Positions 40,566 to 48,903 of a DNA stretch of 64,000 nucleotides are shown here, one piece after another. The notes under the pieces are model-generated. The model searched no databases. It was given only the letters and a program-made list of their open reading frames with translations, and was not told the origin of the DNA. The position numbers and the translations under genes are program-made. The stretch comes from Acidimicrobiia bacterium (lineage in GTDB: Bacteria; Actinomycetota; Acidimicrobiia; Spongiisociales; UBA5794): assembly GCA_030065575.1 (NCBI GenBank), contig JASJDZ010000004.1, positions 62,001 to 126,000 of the forward strand, given 5' to 3'. The first letter of the stretch is position 1. Each line of letters begins with the position of its first letter.

Positions 40566-40691
40566 TCAAGCGGCCCTTGCGACCTCGTTGCCCCGGCACA
40601 CGGCACAGGCGGAATCGGGGCAGCGCTCCACTACGGTGAAGCTGAACCCGGCTGCAGCAAGCAACTCTTCAATGCTCATCTTGTCTTCCAT
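40566..40691 (-). CDS. Possible 41-residue Cys-containing small protein
   Basis: A short frame reading MEDKMSIEELLAAAGFSF and ending VERCPDSACAVCRGNEVARA plus Ala; the C-x5-C-x2-C cluster suggests metal binding or a redox site. A second ATG (40679) has GGAAG upstream. The segment lies in a 397-base gap between the E3BD gene (start 40390) and the dehydratase (40788), which otherwise holds nothing recognised. Support is weak: there is no homology evidence, and it could be chance. Confidence 0.35.
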   Translation of the reverse strand: MEDKMSIEELLAAAGFSFTVVERCPDSACAVCRGNEVARAA

Positions 40692-40787
40692 ATCGACAAC
40701 GTATCAACCGAGTGTGACAAAAAAGCCCGGGGCCTCGAGATCCGCAGGAGGAGGAAGCTGGCAAGTGGTTTCTGCTTAGATCCGCAC

Positions 40788-41747
40788 ATGGCCCCACTAG
40801 ACATTGCCGCCATCCGACAGGCCCGCATCCGGATCGCCCGCTACGTGCGACGCACCCCGCTCGAGAGGAGCACGACCCTCAGCCGCCTGCTCGGCACCAA
40901 CATCTATCTGAAGTATGAGCTCTTCCAGACCTCCGGTTCCTTCAAGCCCCGCGGCGCCTTCAACACGATGCTGGCGTTGAGCGATGCGGAGAGAGCAGCC
41001 GGCGTTGTTGGAGTCAGCGGGGGCAATTTCGCCCAGGGAATGGCATATGCGGGACAGGTCCTAGGTGTGGACACACTCGTATTGATGCCCGAGACCACCC
41101 CCGGCAACTACATCGCCGCAACTCGCGGGTACGGCGCGGCCATCGAGTTCGAGCCAAGCATCGACACTCTCTTCGCTGCGGCCGAAAGGAAGGCTGCACA
41201 GGGACGGACCTTGATGCACCCGTTCGACCACCTCGACATGATGGCCGGCAACGGAACCGTCGGGCTCGAGATAATCGAAGATGTACCCAACATCACCGAC
41301 GTCTTCGTAAGCGTCGGTGGGGGCGGCCTGCTCTCGGGAGTTCTCACCGCCGTCAAGGGGCTGCGTCCCGACGCGAGGGTATGGGCTGTAGAAACCGCGG
41401 GGGCAGATGTGCTGGCCAGGTCTATCGCAGCCGGAGAGCAGATTCGGATGACACCAATCTCGCGGGCCAAGACGCTCGGATCACCCTATGCAGCCGCGAC
41501 CGCCATCGAGTTGGCCAACCAGTTGGCGGCCCCTCCCATCGTCGTCTCGGACCGTGAGGCTTACTTCGCTATGCGCACCATCATCGAGCGAGCCAAGGTG
41601 GTGCCGGAACTGGCGGCGTCATGCACGCTCGCTGCCGCCGAGACTGTGGCCGACCGATTCGGGCCCGACGATCACGTTGTACTGCTCCTCTGTGGCGGCA
41701 ATGTATCGCCGGCAGACATCGCCGCCATGGAGAACGAGTTCGGGTAG
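40788..41747 (+). CDS. Threonine/serine dehydratase-like PLP enzyme
   Basis: A 319-residue fold-type II PLP enzyme, catabolic threonine dehydratase type without the ACT regulatory domain. Motifs: the PLP lysine in SGSFKPRGAFNTML, the phosphate/cofactor loop VGVSGGNFAQGMAYAG, and the glycine loop VFVSVGGGGLLSGVL. It would deaminate Thr or Ser to the 2-oxoacid, but ammonia-lyases and racemases share these motifs, so the substrate is not certain. It converges on the ABC transporter operon across the hairpin array. Confidence 0.88.
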   Translation: MAPLDIAAIRQARIRIARYVRRTPLERSTTLSRLLGTNIYLKYELFQTSGSFKPRGAFNTMLALSDAERAAGVVGVSGGNFAQGMAYAGQVLGVDTLVLMPETTPGNYIAATRGYGAAIEFEPSIDTLFAAAERKAAQGRTLMHPFDHLDMMAGNGTVGLEIIEDVPNITDVFVSVGGGGLLSGVLTAVKGLRPDARVWAVETAGADVLARSIAAGEQIRMTPISRAKTLGSPYAAATAIELANQLAAPPIVVSDREAYFAMRTIIERAKVVPELAASCTLAAAETVADRFGPDDHVVLLLCGGNVSPADIAAMENEFG

Positions 41748-41774
41748 GACCTCAGTACCCCCGGCACTTCGGCC

Positions 41775-41926
41775 CGAGTTCGATCGCATCGAACTCGAAC
41801 CTGCCTTAGCAGGCCGAGTTCCCGTCGCCCTGCAGTTGCGAAGCAACTGCCAAGGAACTCACGCAGTGAGTTCCCCCCTACCCCCGCACTTCGTGCGGCG
41901 GTACTTTCCCCCCGCTGCGCGGGGGG
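41775..41926. repeat. Array of six consecutive perfect hairpins between convergent genes
   Basis: Six back-to-back inverted repeats occupy most of the gap: 41775-41797 (10 bp, loop CGC), 41800-41813 (5 bp, CTTA), 41832-41850 (8 bp, GAA), 41854-41874 (9 bp, GCA), 41884-41898 (6 bp, TTC) and 41908-41926 (8 bp, TGC). Arms are perfect in all six. Four have three-base GNA loops, or TNC on the other strand, closed by a C-G pair. A partial copy of the fifth unit (CCCCCGGCACTTCGG) lies upstream at about 41757-41772. The array lies where the dehydratase and ABC-transporter transcripts converge. It may act as a terminator, or as a substrate for DNA- or RNA-binding proteins. Confidence 0.85.
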
Positions 41927-41942
41927 ACTGACATTCCGGTAC

Positions 41943-42698
41943 CTATTCGACTTCGATTGCCCTGAGGAACTTCTTTGTCCGGTCGTGCTCGGGGTTGCGC
42001 AGCACTTGCTCTGGTGGACCCTGCTCGACAATCACACCGCCGTCCATGAAGACAACGCGATCGGCGACCTGAAGTGCAAAAGTCATCTCGTGGGTGACGA
42101 CCAGCATCGTCATGCCGTCATCGGCGAGCTCGCGCATCACGTCCAAAACCTCACCGATCAGCTCGGGATCGAGCGCCGACGTCGGCTCGTCGAAGAGCAT
42201 CATGTCCGGGTTCATGCAGAGGGCCCGGGCGATGGCAACACGTTGCTGCTGTCCACCCGACAGCCGGGAAGGATGCTCGTTGATCTTCTCGCTGAGCCCG
42301 ACTCGAGCCAGCATCTCCTCAGCGATCCGAGTGGCCTCATCGGTGGCTCGCCCGAGCACCCTTCGCTGGGCGATGCGCAGATTGCGTAGCACTGTTAGGT
42401 GCGGGAACAGGTTGAACTGCTGGAACACCATCCCGATCCTGGTGCGTACCGAATCAACGTCGGTCTCCGGATCGGTGATGTCGATGCCCTCGATGAGAAC
42501 CGTGCCCGCCGTCGGTTCCTCGAGTTTGTTCACGCAGCGCAGCAGCGTTGACTTGCCGGATCCAGATGGTCCGATGAGGCAAACGACCTCACCGGCCTGC
42601 ACGTCGAAGTCGATTCCCCGCAGCACCTCCAACTCGCCGAAGTACTTGTGCAGGTCACGAATCTGGATAGGGGGTGCAGTGGTGTTGCGCTCAGTCAT
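41943..42698 (-). CDS. Polar amino acid ABC transporter, ATP-binding protein
   Basis: A 251-residue ATPase of the GlnQ/HisP type. Walker [20 protein letters not shown]-loop [16 protein letters not shown], signature [15 protein letters not shown], Walker [16 protein letters not shown] and switch His [10 protein letters not shown] are intact. The ATG overlaps the permease stop by four bases. It powers uptake of an amino acid by the transporter of this operon. Confidence 0.95.
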   Translation of the reverse strand: MTERNTTAPPIQIRDLHKYFGELEVLRGIDFDVQAGEVVCLIGPSGSGKSTLLRCVNKLEEPTAGTVLIEGIDITDPETDVDSVRTRIGMVFQQFNLFPHLTVLRNLRIAQRRVLGRATDEATRIAEEMLARVGLSEKINEHPSRLSGGQQQRVAIARALCMNPDMMLFDEPTSALDPELIGEVLDVMRELADDGMTMLVVTHEMTFALQVADRVVFMDGGVIVEQGPPEQVLRNPEHDRTKKFLRAIEVE

Positions 42699-43483
42699 CG
42701 TGCTGCCGCCGTCCTCTTCTCGAGCCGCGCCACGAGATAGGTGAGCGGCAAGGTGATAGCCAGGTAGACCATGGCGATCACGATCAAGGGGGTACCGTTA
42801 AATTTGCTGTTCATCAGATCTCGTCCGAACTTCGTCAGCTCCTTGGTCGCCGGTGTCGTGCCTAGAACGAAGAAGAGCGAAGTGTCCTTGATCAACAGCA
42901 CCAGCTCGTTCGTGAGCGGCGGAACGATGATCCTGAATGCCTGGGGCAGGACGATGTACGTCATCGCCTTCCCCCAGCTCATGCCGAGCGACCGGGCCGC
43001 CTCCATCTGACCGCGAGGCACCGCCTCGATCCCGGCCCGGATGGTTTCGGCCATATACGCCGCCGCAACAATCCCGAGCCCGATCGTGCCCTGACCCAAC
43101 GCACCGCCGGGAATACTCACGCCGGGGAACGCAATGGGAATCGCAAAGGCAACGAAGATGATGGTGACCAACGCCGGGAGACCGCGAAAGAGCTCGATGT
43201 AGGTGATGGCGAGCCAGCGGTACGGCTTTATCGTCGATAGCTTCATCAACGCCAAGGCGAGCGCCAGCACCAGCCCGAAGGCGAAAGCCAGCGCGGTGTA
43301 CATGATCGTGTTGCGCGCTGCAATCGTGATCACCTCGGGGAACATGTCGCGCGCAATCTCGAGATTGAAGAACGAGCGCCCGATGCTCTCCCAGTTGGCA
43401 AATAGGGCGAACCCAAGGACCACGAGGATCAGAATCCCGTACAGCGAGTACCTGATCACCTTTTGTCGTGTTGATCTCTTCAT
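42695..43483 (-). CDS. Polar amino acid ABC transporter, permease
   Basis: A 262-residue membrane protein of the HisM/GlnP type. The EAA-loop is [20 protein letters not shown], with the upstream [15 protein letters not shown] and [15 protein letters not shown]. Only one permease is encoded, so it probably forms a homodimer. The ATG at 43483 has a GGAGGGCGGG ribosome binding site; a TTG at 43504 is less likely. Confidence 0.93.
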   Translation of the reverse strand: MKRSTRQKVIRYSLYGILILVVLGFALFANWESIGRSFFNLEIARDMFPEVITIAARNTIMYTALAFAFGLVLALALALMKLSTIKPYRWLAITYIELFRGLPALVTIIFVAFAIPIAFPGVSIPGGALGQGTIGLGIVAAAYMAETIRAGIEAVPRGQMEAARSLGMSWGKAMTYIVLPQAFRIIVPPLTNELVLLIKDTSLFFVLGTTPATKELTKFGRDLMNSKFNGTPLIVIAMVYLAITLPLTYLVARLEKRTAAAR

Positions 43484-43504
43484 TACCACCCGCCCTCCAT
43501 GCAA

Positions 43505-43532
43505 TGAGGGAGACCCTAGCGGGTCTCCCTCA
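43505..43532 (-). other. Intercistronic hairpin in the amino acid transporter operon
   Basis: A perfect 12-bp stem, TGAGGGAGACCC (43505-43516) with GGGTCTCCCTCA (43521-43532) and a TAGC loop, lies between the binding-protein gene and the permease gene. It has no T tract, so it is likely to slow exonuclease decay or attenuate transcription, giving more binding protein than permease. Confidence 0.75.
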
Positions 43533-43558
43533 GCGAATGTCTAGCTAGCGGATGGCCT

Positions 43559-44326
43559 TTAGCCAAACCACCTGGCGAAGATGTCGTCGTAGGTGCCGTT
43601 GTCCTTGATGGTGGCGATAGCGTCGTTGACCGCCTCCCACAAAGCTTCCTTGCCCTCTTCCCTCACCGCAAAGCCGTACTGCTCACCGGTGGTGAAGGTT
43701 TCAACAACGGTGACCGTTGCATCCTGGGTGCTCCGGTAGCCGTTGACCGGAAGATCCTGCAGGATTCCTTCGATACTCCCTGCCTCGAGAGCGATGAACA
43801 GCTCACCACCGTTCTCGAAGGAGACAATCTCGGCACCCGGGTTGTTGTCCTGCGCATACGCCTCACCTGTCGTGCCGGACTGCACGCCGAGGTTCCTACC
43901 GGCGAAGTCACTCAGGCTGGTCAACCCGGAATCGCCCTTGACCAGAAGCGACTGGTCGGCGTCGAAATAGGGCGACGTGAAGTCGATCGCTTCCTCACGC
44001 TCGGGGGTGATTGTGATCGCAGAGGCCGCAATGTCGCACTGATTGGCCGCCATTGCACTACCGCTGGTGATGGCCGTGAAACCGGTGCTCACAAACTCCA
44101 TCTCGAGGTCGAGCTCATCGGCAATGGCCTGCATCACGTCGTAGTCGAAGCCCGTGTATTGGCCGTCGACTTCGAACTCAAAGGGTTCGTACGGAATCTC
44201 CGAGCAGACGGTCAGCTTGTCGGCCGCGACGAGGTCGAACTCACCCGTGTCTCCGTCGCCACCGCATGCTGCGGCAATCAGAGCAAGAGCGAGAGCAAGC
44301 GCGGACAGATAAGTAAGTCTCTTCAT
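43559..44326 (-). CDS. Polar amino acid ABC transporter, substrate-binding lipoprotein
   Basis: A 255-residue extracytoplasmic solute-binding protein (SBP family 3). The signal peptide ends in a lipobox (LALIAAACGGDGD). The mature chain has KLTVCSEIPYEPFEFEVDGQ, YTGFDYDVMQAIADELDLEM, SAITITPEREEAIDFTSPYF and the typical RNLGVQSGTTGEAYAQ. It catches the ligand outside the membrane and passes it to the permease. The ATG at 44326 follows GGAGG. It is the first gene of the operon. Confidence 0.95.
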   Translation of the reverse strand: MKRLTYLSALALALALIAAACGGDGDTGEFDLVAADKLTVCSEIPYEPFEFEVDGQYTGFDYDVMQAIADELDLEMEFVSTGFTAITSGSAMAANQCDIAASAITITPEREEAIDFTSPYFDADQSLLVKGDSGLTSLSDFAGRNLGVQSGTTGEAYAQDNNPGAEIVSFENGGELFIALEAGSIEGILQDLPVNGYRSTQDATVTVVETFTTGEQYGFAVREEGKEALWEAVNDAIATIKDNGTYDDIFARWFG

Positions 44327-44484
44327 TCCTAATCCTCCTGTATCCCGGCCGGCCCGGCCAGCCGTGCGATTCACCTTAGGCCGCATACGCCTTCGGGGGC
44401 GACTCGACAGCAGCTCCAGGTCCGTTGCCACCGACATCTACTGCGGAATTTGCACTGGCGCTTCCGGCGCCGCAATATGGGGCC

Positions 44485-44796
44485 ATGAGTTCCGTGGAAC
44501 GCGAGATGACTCGCCTGCATGCCCATGTCTGCAAGGGATTGGCCGACCCCAAACGGCTGATGATCATCGACGCCCTGCGGGACGGCGAAGTCACCGTCAC
44601 CGAACTCGTTGACTCTCTCGAAATCCCTCAGGCCAACGTCTCCCAGCATCTAGCGGTGCTCCGCGACAAAGGTTTGGTCAAGTTCCGGCGCGACGGACAG
44701 TGGGCCTACTACTCGCTCACGTCATCGAAGATCATCCAGGCCGTCGATCTGCTTCGTGCCGTCATGCATGAACAGCTCGGGGCAGCCGCCGAGTAG
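44485..44796 (+). CDS. ArsR/SmtB-family transcriptional regulator
   Basis: A 103-residue winged-helix repressor. Motifs: ADPKRLMIIDALRDGEVTVT, ELVDSLEIPQANVSQHLAVL and RRDGQWAYYSLTSSKIIQAV. One Cys (HAHVCKGLADP) lies in the N-terminal helix, so metal or redox sensing is possible but cannot be assigned. The ATG at 44485 is preferred; upstream codons in frame lie in a region unlike the family. It is divergent from the amino acid transporter operon. Confidence 0.9.
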   Translation: MSSVEREMTRLHAHVCKGLADPKRLMIIDALRDGEVTVTELVDSLEIPQANVSQHLAVLRDKGLVKFRRDGQWAYYSLTSSKIIQAVDLLRAVMHEQLGAAAE

Positions 44797-44812
44797 CCGC
44801 ATCTGATGTAAC

Positions 44813-44842
44813 GACAACGGCCGCCTTTCGGCGGCCGTTGTC
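44813..44842. terminator. Bidirectional terminator
   Basis: A perfect 13-bp GC-rich stem, 44813-44825 with 44830-44842, has a TTTC loop. It lies between the convergent ArsR and LppM-like genes. Confidence 0.85.
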
Positions 44843-44862
44843 ACGTAAGGGCGAAGACCTCC

Positions 44863-45642
44863 CTAGCTGATCGGGTCGATCGGAGCGGCTTCCACGGCTG
44901 CAGCCGCGGCGTTGGCCTTGCGACGCCTCATCGCAACGACCCCAATGCCGGCAACCGCTGCCGCAGCAACTGCGGCTCCACCGAGCAGCATCGCCGAACT
45001 GCCACCGCCAACCGTGGAAACGGCTTCGAACGATCCGCCCTCATCGGTCAGATCAACCTCCCAGGTCAGGGTGTTCCCGTTGACCGAAGTGGCGTTGTTC
45101 GCTCCGATAGTTCCCGGCAGCGTCAGGTTGAACCTGATCTCAAACAGATCGCCAAGGATGCTCGACATATCCATGCCGGAGAGCATTTCGTCTCCGCCCG
45201 ACTCACTCAGGGCATCGCCGAGCCCGTCGCTGACGCCCGAAGCATCGGCTTCAAACCGGAACTCGTCGCCGTCACGGGTGAGCCCAAAATCGGACAGGAA
45301 ATCTCCGCCGACACCCACGTCGGCGCCCTCGCCCAGCCCACCAAGCTTGGCTTCCAGGTCTTCAAATGAGGAGTAGTCGGTTGAGATCCGCATCCCCTCG
45401 AACCCGTCCTCGGTGACCTCTTCGACAGTCCAACCCTCGGGAGCACTCCCGAGTGCCTCGGTGAAGTCCATCTCCTCGGCGCCGCCCTGCGCCATCAGTT
45501 CCTGGAATTCCTCATCAAATCCCATGAACAGGGCAAACGACCCGGATTCGTCCTCGTTGACGACGAGATCGACGTCCAACCTGATGGTGCACGCAGACAA
45601 GACAAGCGTGAGTAGCAAGAAGAAGGGGACATAGCGTTTCAC
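44863..45642 (-). CDS. LppM-like lipoprotein with C-terminal membrane helix
   Basis: A 259-residue protein. A signal peptide with lipobox (LLLTLVLSACTIRLDVDLVV) leads to an LppM-type domain (NEDESGSFALFMGFDEEFQE), with acidic, Gly-rich regions and a C-terminal membrane helix (about 215-240) plus a basic cytoplasmic tail (MRRRKANAAA). The GTG at 45642 is chosen because GGGAG lies seven bases upstream and the signal peptide begins there; an ATG at 45672 is possible. LppM was described in mycobacteria as a lipoprotein affecting host-cell interaction; a free-living role is unknown. Confidence 0.85.
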   Translation of the reverse strand: MKRYVPFFLLLTLVLSACTIRLDVDLVVNEDESGSFALFMGFDEEFQELMAQGGAEEMDFTEALGSAPEGWTVEEVTEDGFEGMRISTDYSSFEDLEAKLGGLGEGADVGVGGDFLSDFGLTRDGDEFRFEADASGVSDGLGDALSESGGDEMLSGMDMSSILGDLFEIRFNLTLPGTIGANNATSVNGNTLTWEVDLTDEGGSFEAVSTVGGGSSAMLLGGAAVAAAAVAGIGVVAMRRRKANAAAAAVEAAPIDPIS

Positions 45643-45748
45643 TTCGTGACTCCCAATTTGGTGTACCGCCATTATCGACCTTCTCGGAGGTTTCTTGACA
45701 CATCCCACACCGTTTCCGGGGAAATGGGATGGTCGATACCCTACGGAC

Positions 45749-46312
45749 ATGGAGAACACGATCGGTGCCGTACTTGCCGGCGGCAAGGGGACCCGTATGG
45801 GGGCAGACAAGGCGTTTGTCTCGTTTCGAGGCGCTCCGATGATCTCCCACGTGGCGGAATCGATTCGCCTGGCCGGTCTTCAGGTTCTTGTCGTCGGCAG
45901 GGAAATCGCAGAGTACGAGTCGGTGCGCGATGCCGACAACCCCGGTGGCGGGCCGTTGGTCGGGCTGCTCACCGCCCTGCGTAGCACCGGGAGCGATGTC
46001 TTCCTGACGGCGGTAGACCAACCTCTCCTCCGGCCGGAGACCGTTCTCCGGCTGCTCGAGCAACCGGGAGATGCCGTGGTCCCGTTTCAGGCAGGACACC
46101 CCCAGGTCACTTGCTCGGTGTTCCGCGCTGCTTGCCTCGACAGAGCGGAAACGCTCGTTGCGTCCGGCGAAGGCAAGCTGCGCCTGCTCATCCATGAGGT
46201 GACTACAAACCAGATCAACGAGAGCACCTGGACGTCCTGGGGTGAGGACGGGCGGTCCTGGCTCAGCCTCGATACACCTGATGCGGTGCAGCGCGCCGAG
46301 GCTCTACGCTGA
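45749..46312 (+). CDS. mobA: Molybdenum cofactor guanylyltransferase MobA
   Basis: A 187-residue enzyme that attaches GMP to molybdopterin. Motifs: the N-terminal GTP-binding signature IGAVLAGGKGTRMGADKAFV, the magnesium-binding VFLTAVDQPLLRPETV, and a Pro-Gly-Gly-Gly loop (NPGGGPLVGLLTAL). The ATG at 45749 matches the usual family start. It is four bases ahead of the crotonase, so they may be co-transcribed, but the functions look unrelated. Confidence 0.93.
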   Translation: MENTIGAVLAGGKGTRMGADKAFVSFRGAPMISHVAESIRLAGLQVLVVGREIAEYESVRDADNPGGGPLVGLLTALRSTGSDVFLTAVDQPLLRPETVLRLLEQPGDAVVPFQAGHPQVTCSVFRAACLDRAETLVASGEGKLRLLIHEVTTNQINESTWTSWGEDGRSWLSLDTPDAVQRAEALR

Positions 46313-46316
46313 GCGA

Positions 46317-47174
46317 ATGAGCGATCAGCCCCACCCTCAGTCAGATGCAATCACGGTCGAGCTACTTGATCATGTCGCGGTTGTCTGGCTGGATCGGCCC
46401 GACCAGCGCAATGCCATGGCCCCGAACTTCTGGATCGAGTTCCCGGAGGTAATGGAGTCATTGGGTGAGGATCCCGAGGTGCGAGCGATCGTCATCGCAG
46501 CGAAGGGCACCTCGTTCACCGTCGGCCTCGACCTGATTGCATTTGGCCCTGCGATCGTGACCGGCGACATCGCTGCCATGGGCGGTAATGAATCGCCATC
46601 AGATGTGGCGAAACGGCGGAGCACCTACAAGCAGATCAAGCTGATGCAACGGACTTTCAGCTCGATTGCCGACAATCCCAAGCCGGTGATTGCCGCCATC
46701 CACGGCCACTGCATCGGCGCCGGCGTCGACCTGGCAACCGCCTGCGACATCAGGCTCGCCGCAAACGATGCCATCTTCTCCGTACGAGAGACCCGGCTTG
46801 CGATGGTGGCCGACGTGGGAACCCTGCAGCGTCTGCCTTTCATCATTGACCCGGGCAAGGTGGCCGAGCTGGTCTACACCGGTCGCGATTGGTTTGCGGC
46901 CGAGGCAATGGAGATCGGATTTGTCTCCGCGCTATTCGACGATGCGGCTTGTGTACTGCAGGCTGCTGTCGAGATGGCCGCCGCCATTGCGGCCAACTCT
47001 CCGCTGGCCGTGCAAGGCAGCAAGGCCGTTCTCAACTCTGCCAAACGGCACCAGGTTGCCCGAGATTTGGACACCGTGGCCCTATGGAACGCCGCCTTCC
47101 TCTACTCGGACGACCTGGGCGAGGCGATCCAGGCGTTCGTTGAGAAACGGGCCCCGCGGTACAAAGGTCGGTAG
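46317..47174 (+). CDS. Crotonase-family protein, dienoyl-CoA isomerase type
   Basis: A 285-residue enoyl-CoA hydratase/isomerase-fold protein. It has the oxyanion-hole motifs FTVGLDLIAFGP and AIHGHCIGAGVDLATACDIR. The block VRETRLAMVADVGTLQRLPF closely matches eukaryotic ECH1-type delta3,5-delta2,4-dienoyl-CoA isomerases: the Asp of GVDL, the Glu of VRET and the Asp of ADVG sit at the catalytic positions. It would rearrange double bonds of odd-numbered unsaturated fatty acyl-CoAs during beta-oxidation. A plain hydratase role is the alternative. Confidence 0.88.
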   Translation: MSDQPHPQSDAITVELLDHVAVVWLDRPDQRNAMAPNFWIEFPEVMESLGEDPEVRAIVIAAKGTSFTVGLDLIAFGPAIVTGDIAAMGGNESPSDVAKRRSTYKQIKLMQRTFSSIADNPKPVIAAIHGHCIGAGVDLATACDIRLAANDAIFSVRETRLAMVADVGTLQRLPFIIDPGKVAELVYTGRDWFAAEAMEIGFVSALFDDAACVLQAAVEMAAAIAANSPLAVQGSKAVLNSAKRHQVARDLDTVALWNAAFLYSDDLGEAIQAFVEKRAPRYKGR

Positions 47175-47351
47175 GCAACCCGCCCCGGTTCCGTCAGACC
47201 TCAACTCACCGTGGACTAGTCCTACCATCGAAACTACTCAAGGAGGCAAGGCAACCACTCCCAGCGCGTTAGCTTGGGTAGCAGATCTCGCGGAACCGGG
47301 GACAACCCGCGGGCAGAAGCGACACGGGCAAGTCGCGATCGGGGGCGGGCA

Positions 47352-48890
47352 GTGACAGGGCGGAAGAGGTTTGACACCACAGCGGGTTTGTGGCTGGCAG
47401 TCGCGCTCGGGGCAGCGCTCAGGTTCTTCGACCTCGGCGCTCAGAGCTACTCGATGGACGAGCTCTGGGAGTTGACCGTGATTGGTCTCCCGCTAGGAGA
47501 GGTAATCACGGTCGGTGACGGGTTCCCTCCCCTTTTCCATCTCGTATTCAAAGCGTTGGTGGTTGGTGGTTTCGGCGACTTCTCCGGTCGCGTCTTCTCC
47601 GCAGTCCTCGGAGTCGCCGCAGTCTGGCTCACCGGTCTCCTCGGGCGGAGAATCAGCCCGCAAGTCGGTGTTGGGGCAGCTTTTGGCGTCGCCGTTGCAC
47701 CACTGCTGGTGCTGCTCTCCAAGGAAGCCCGCGCCTACGGGTTGTTCATTCTGCTGGCTACCTTGCTTCTTCTGGCAACCACAGTGGCCCTGGACTCGGG
47801 AACCACTAGATCGTGGATCGGCTTCGGTGCGGTACTGGTGCTCGGGATGTACACCCACTACATGTTTGCGCTCGCCGTCGCCAGTGCCGAATTGGTTGTG
47901 CTCTGGACGATTCGTCGCGACCACCAGCAGTTGCGGAGGTGGCTCTACACCCACTGCGCGGCCGCAGTGGCCCTCATTCCACTGATACTCGTGGCCATCC
48001 CCGACTTCGCGATAGACGCGTCCAACTCCTATTCGCCCACCGTCGATATTGGGGCAATCGGCTACACCGGCCTGAGCCTCTTCACGGGTTTCACACTCGG
48101 ACCCTCCACTCGCGCACTGCATACCATGGGCATCGTCGATGCAATCAGCGCAGCACTACCTTGGTTGCTGATTATCGGAAGCTCTGCGATCTACCTGTTC
48201 GTCCACGGGTGGAAAGCACTGAGCCCTTCATGGCGACTCAGGCTGGGGGTACCACTCCTGATGCCACTGGTGCTGCTTTCCCTCTTCTCGGCCTGGATTG
48301 GTGTGGCATTCCGCGTGCGCTACCTCTCCTGGCTGGTTGTACCGCTCGCCATATGGCTCGTAGCCGGATTCCTAGCAGCATCCGGGAAAGCAAGGTTCCT
48401 CGCAGGGACTGCGCTGATAGCTGTCATGGTTCTGGCAATAGGCACCAGACTGACCATCGACGAGTACAAAGTGGAGGACGCTCGCGCCGCCGCCGAGTAC
48501 GTCGCCGCCAACCCGGACCTACCCGCAGTAGCGCTTGCGTGGTACATGACCAAGCCCATCGAGTACTACTTGGGGGAAGAAAGCGCAACGGTGCTACCCG
48601 AGGACAAGGGGTTTGGACGGTTTGAGTATCACGAACAGCTCGAAAACCGAGTGGTTCAGATCCCGCCTGTTCGAGACGATGATCCCAACATGACCAGACA
48701 AGCAGATGTTCTCGAGCGGGTTGTCGATCCTGGTGAGGAGTACCTCTTCATCTACAGCCGGCCGTTCCATGGGGACCCGGAAGGTCGTTTCCTCGACGCC
48801 CGTCGGGAGGCCGATGGCTTGCGTCCTGTTGCGGACTACGCCGGTATCACCATCTACCGAGGTGTGCGAGGGGAGTTGGGCAGTGGCTGA
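47352..48890 (+). CDS. GT-C (family 39-like) membrane glycosyltransferase
   Basis: About 512 residues with around ten membrane helices and a C-terminal globular domain. The first external loop carries LGAQSYSMDELWELTVIGLP, with the acidic residues typical of ArnT/PMT-type enzymes that take sugar from a polyprenyl phosphate. The 177-base gap before it holds an 11-bp inverted repeat (47184-47194 with 47291-47301) of unknown role. The GTG at 47352 has a GGGGGCGGG upstream. It begins the surface-glycan cluster and is followed by a WbpD-like gene. The acceptor is unknown. Confidence 0.83.
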   Translation: MTGRKRFDTTAGLWLAVALGAALRFFDLGAQSYSMDELWELTVIGLPLGEVITVGDGFPPLFHLVFKALVVGGFGDFSGRVFSAVLGVAAVWLTGLLGRRISPQVGVGAAFGVAVAPLLVLLSKEARAYGLFILLATLLLLATTVALDSGTTRSWIGFGAVLVLGMYTHYMFALAVASAELVVLWTIRRDHQQLRRWLYTHCAAAVALIPLILVAIPDFAIDASNSYSPTVDIGAIGYTGLSLFTGFTLGPSTRALHTMGIVDAISAALPWLLIIGSSAIYLFVHGWKALSPSWRLRLGVPLLMPLVLLSLFSAWIGVAFRVRYLSWLVVPLAIWLVAGFLAASGKARFLAGTALIAVMVLAIGTRLTIDEYKVEDARAAAEYVAANPDLPAVALAWYMTKPIEYYLGEESATVLPEDKGFGRFEYHEQLENRVVQIPPVRDDDPNMTRQADVLERVVDPGEEYLFIYSRPFHGDPEGRFLDARREADGLRPVADYAGITIYRGVRGELGSG

Positions 48891-48903
48891 GGGACAGTCA
48901 GAT

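Noticed and set aside
40417-40599. 60-residue minus-strand frame rich in Arg and Gln
   Set aside because: Its composition is that of an out-of-phase GC-rich frame, it has no clear ribosome binding site, and it overlaps the better small frame at 40566-40691.
40719-40745. GC-rich block next to a run of six A (T on the minus strand), a possible terminator
   Set aside because: The GCCCGGGGC core leaves no loop, so no stable hairpin forms, and no minus-strand gene ends there.
45695-45700. Exact TTGACA before mobA
   Set aside because: No -10-like hexamer follows at 16-18 bases, so a promoter is not supported.
47184-47301. Inverted repeat CCCCGGTTCCG/CGGAACCGGGG in the gap before the GT-C gene
   Set aside because: The arms are 96 bases apart with no supporting structure; kept only as a note because chance pairing in GC-rich DNA is likely.
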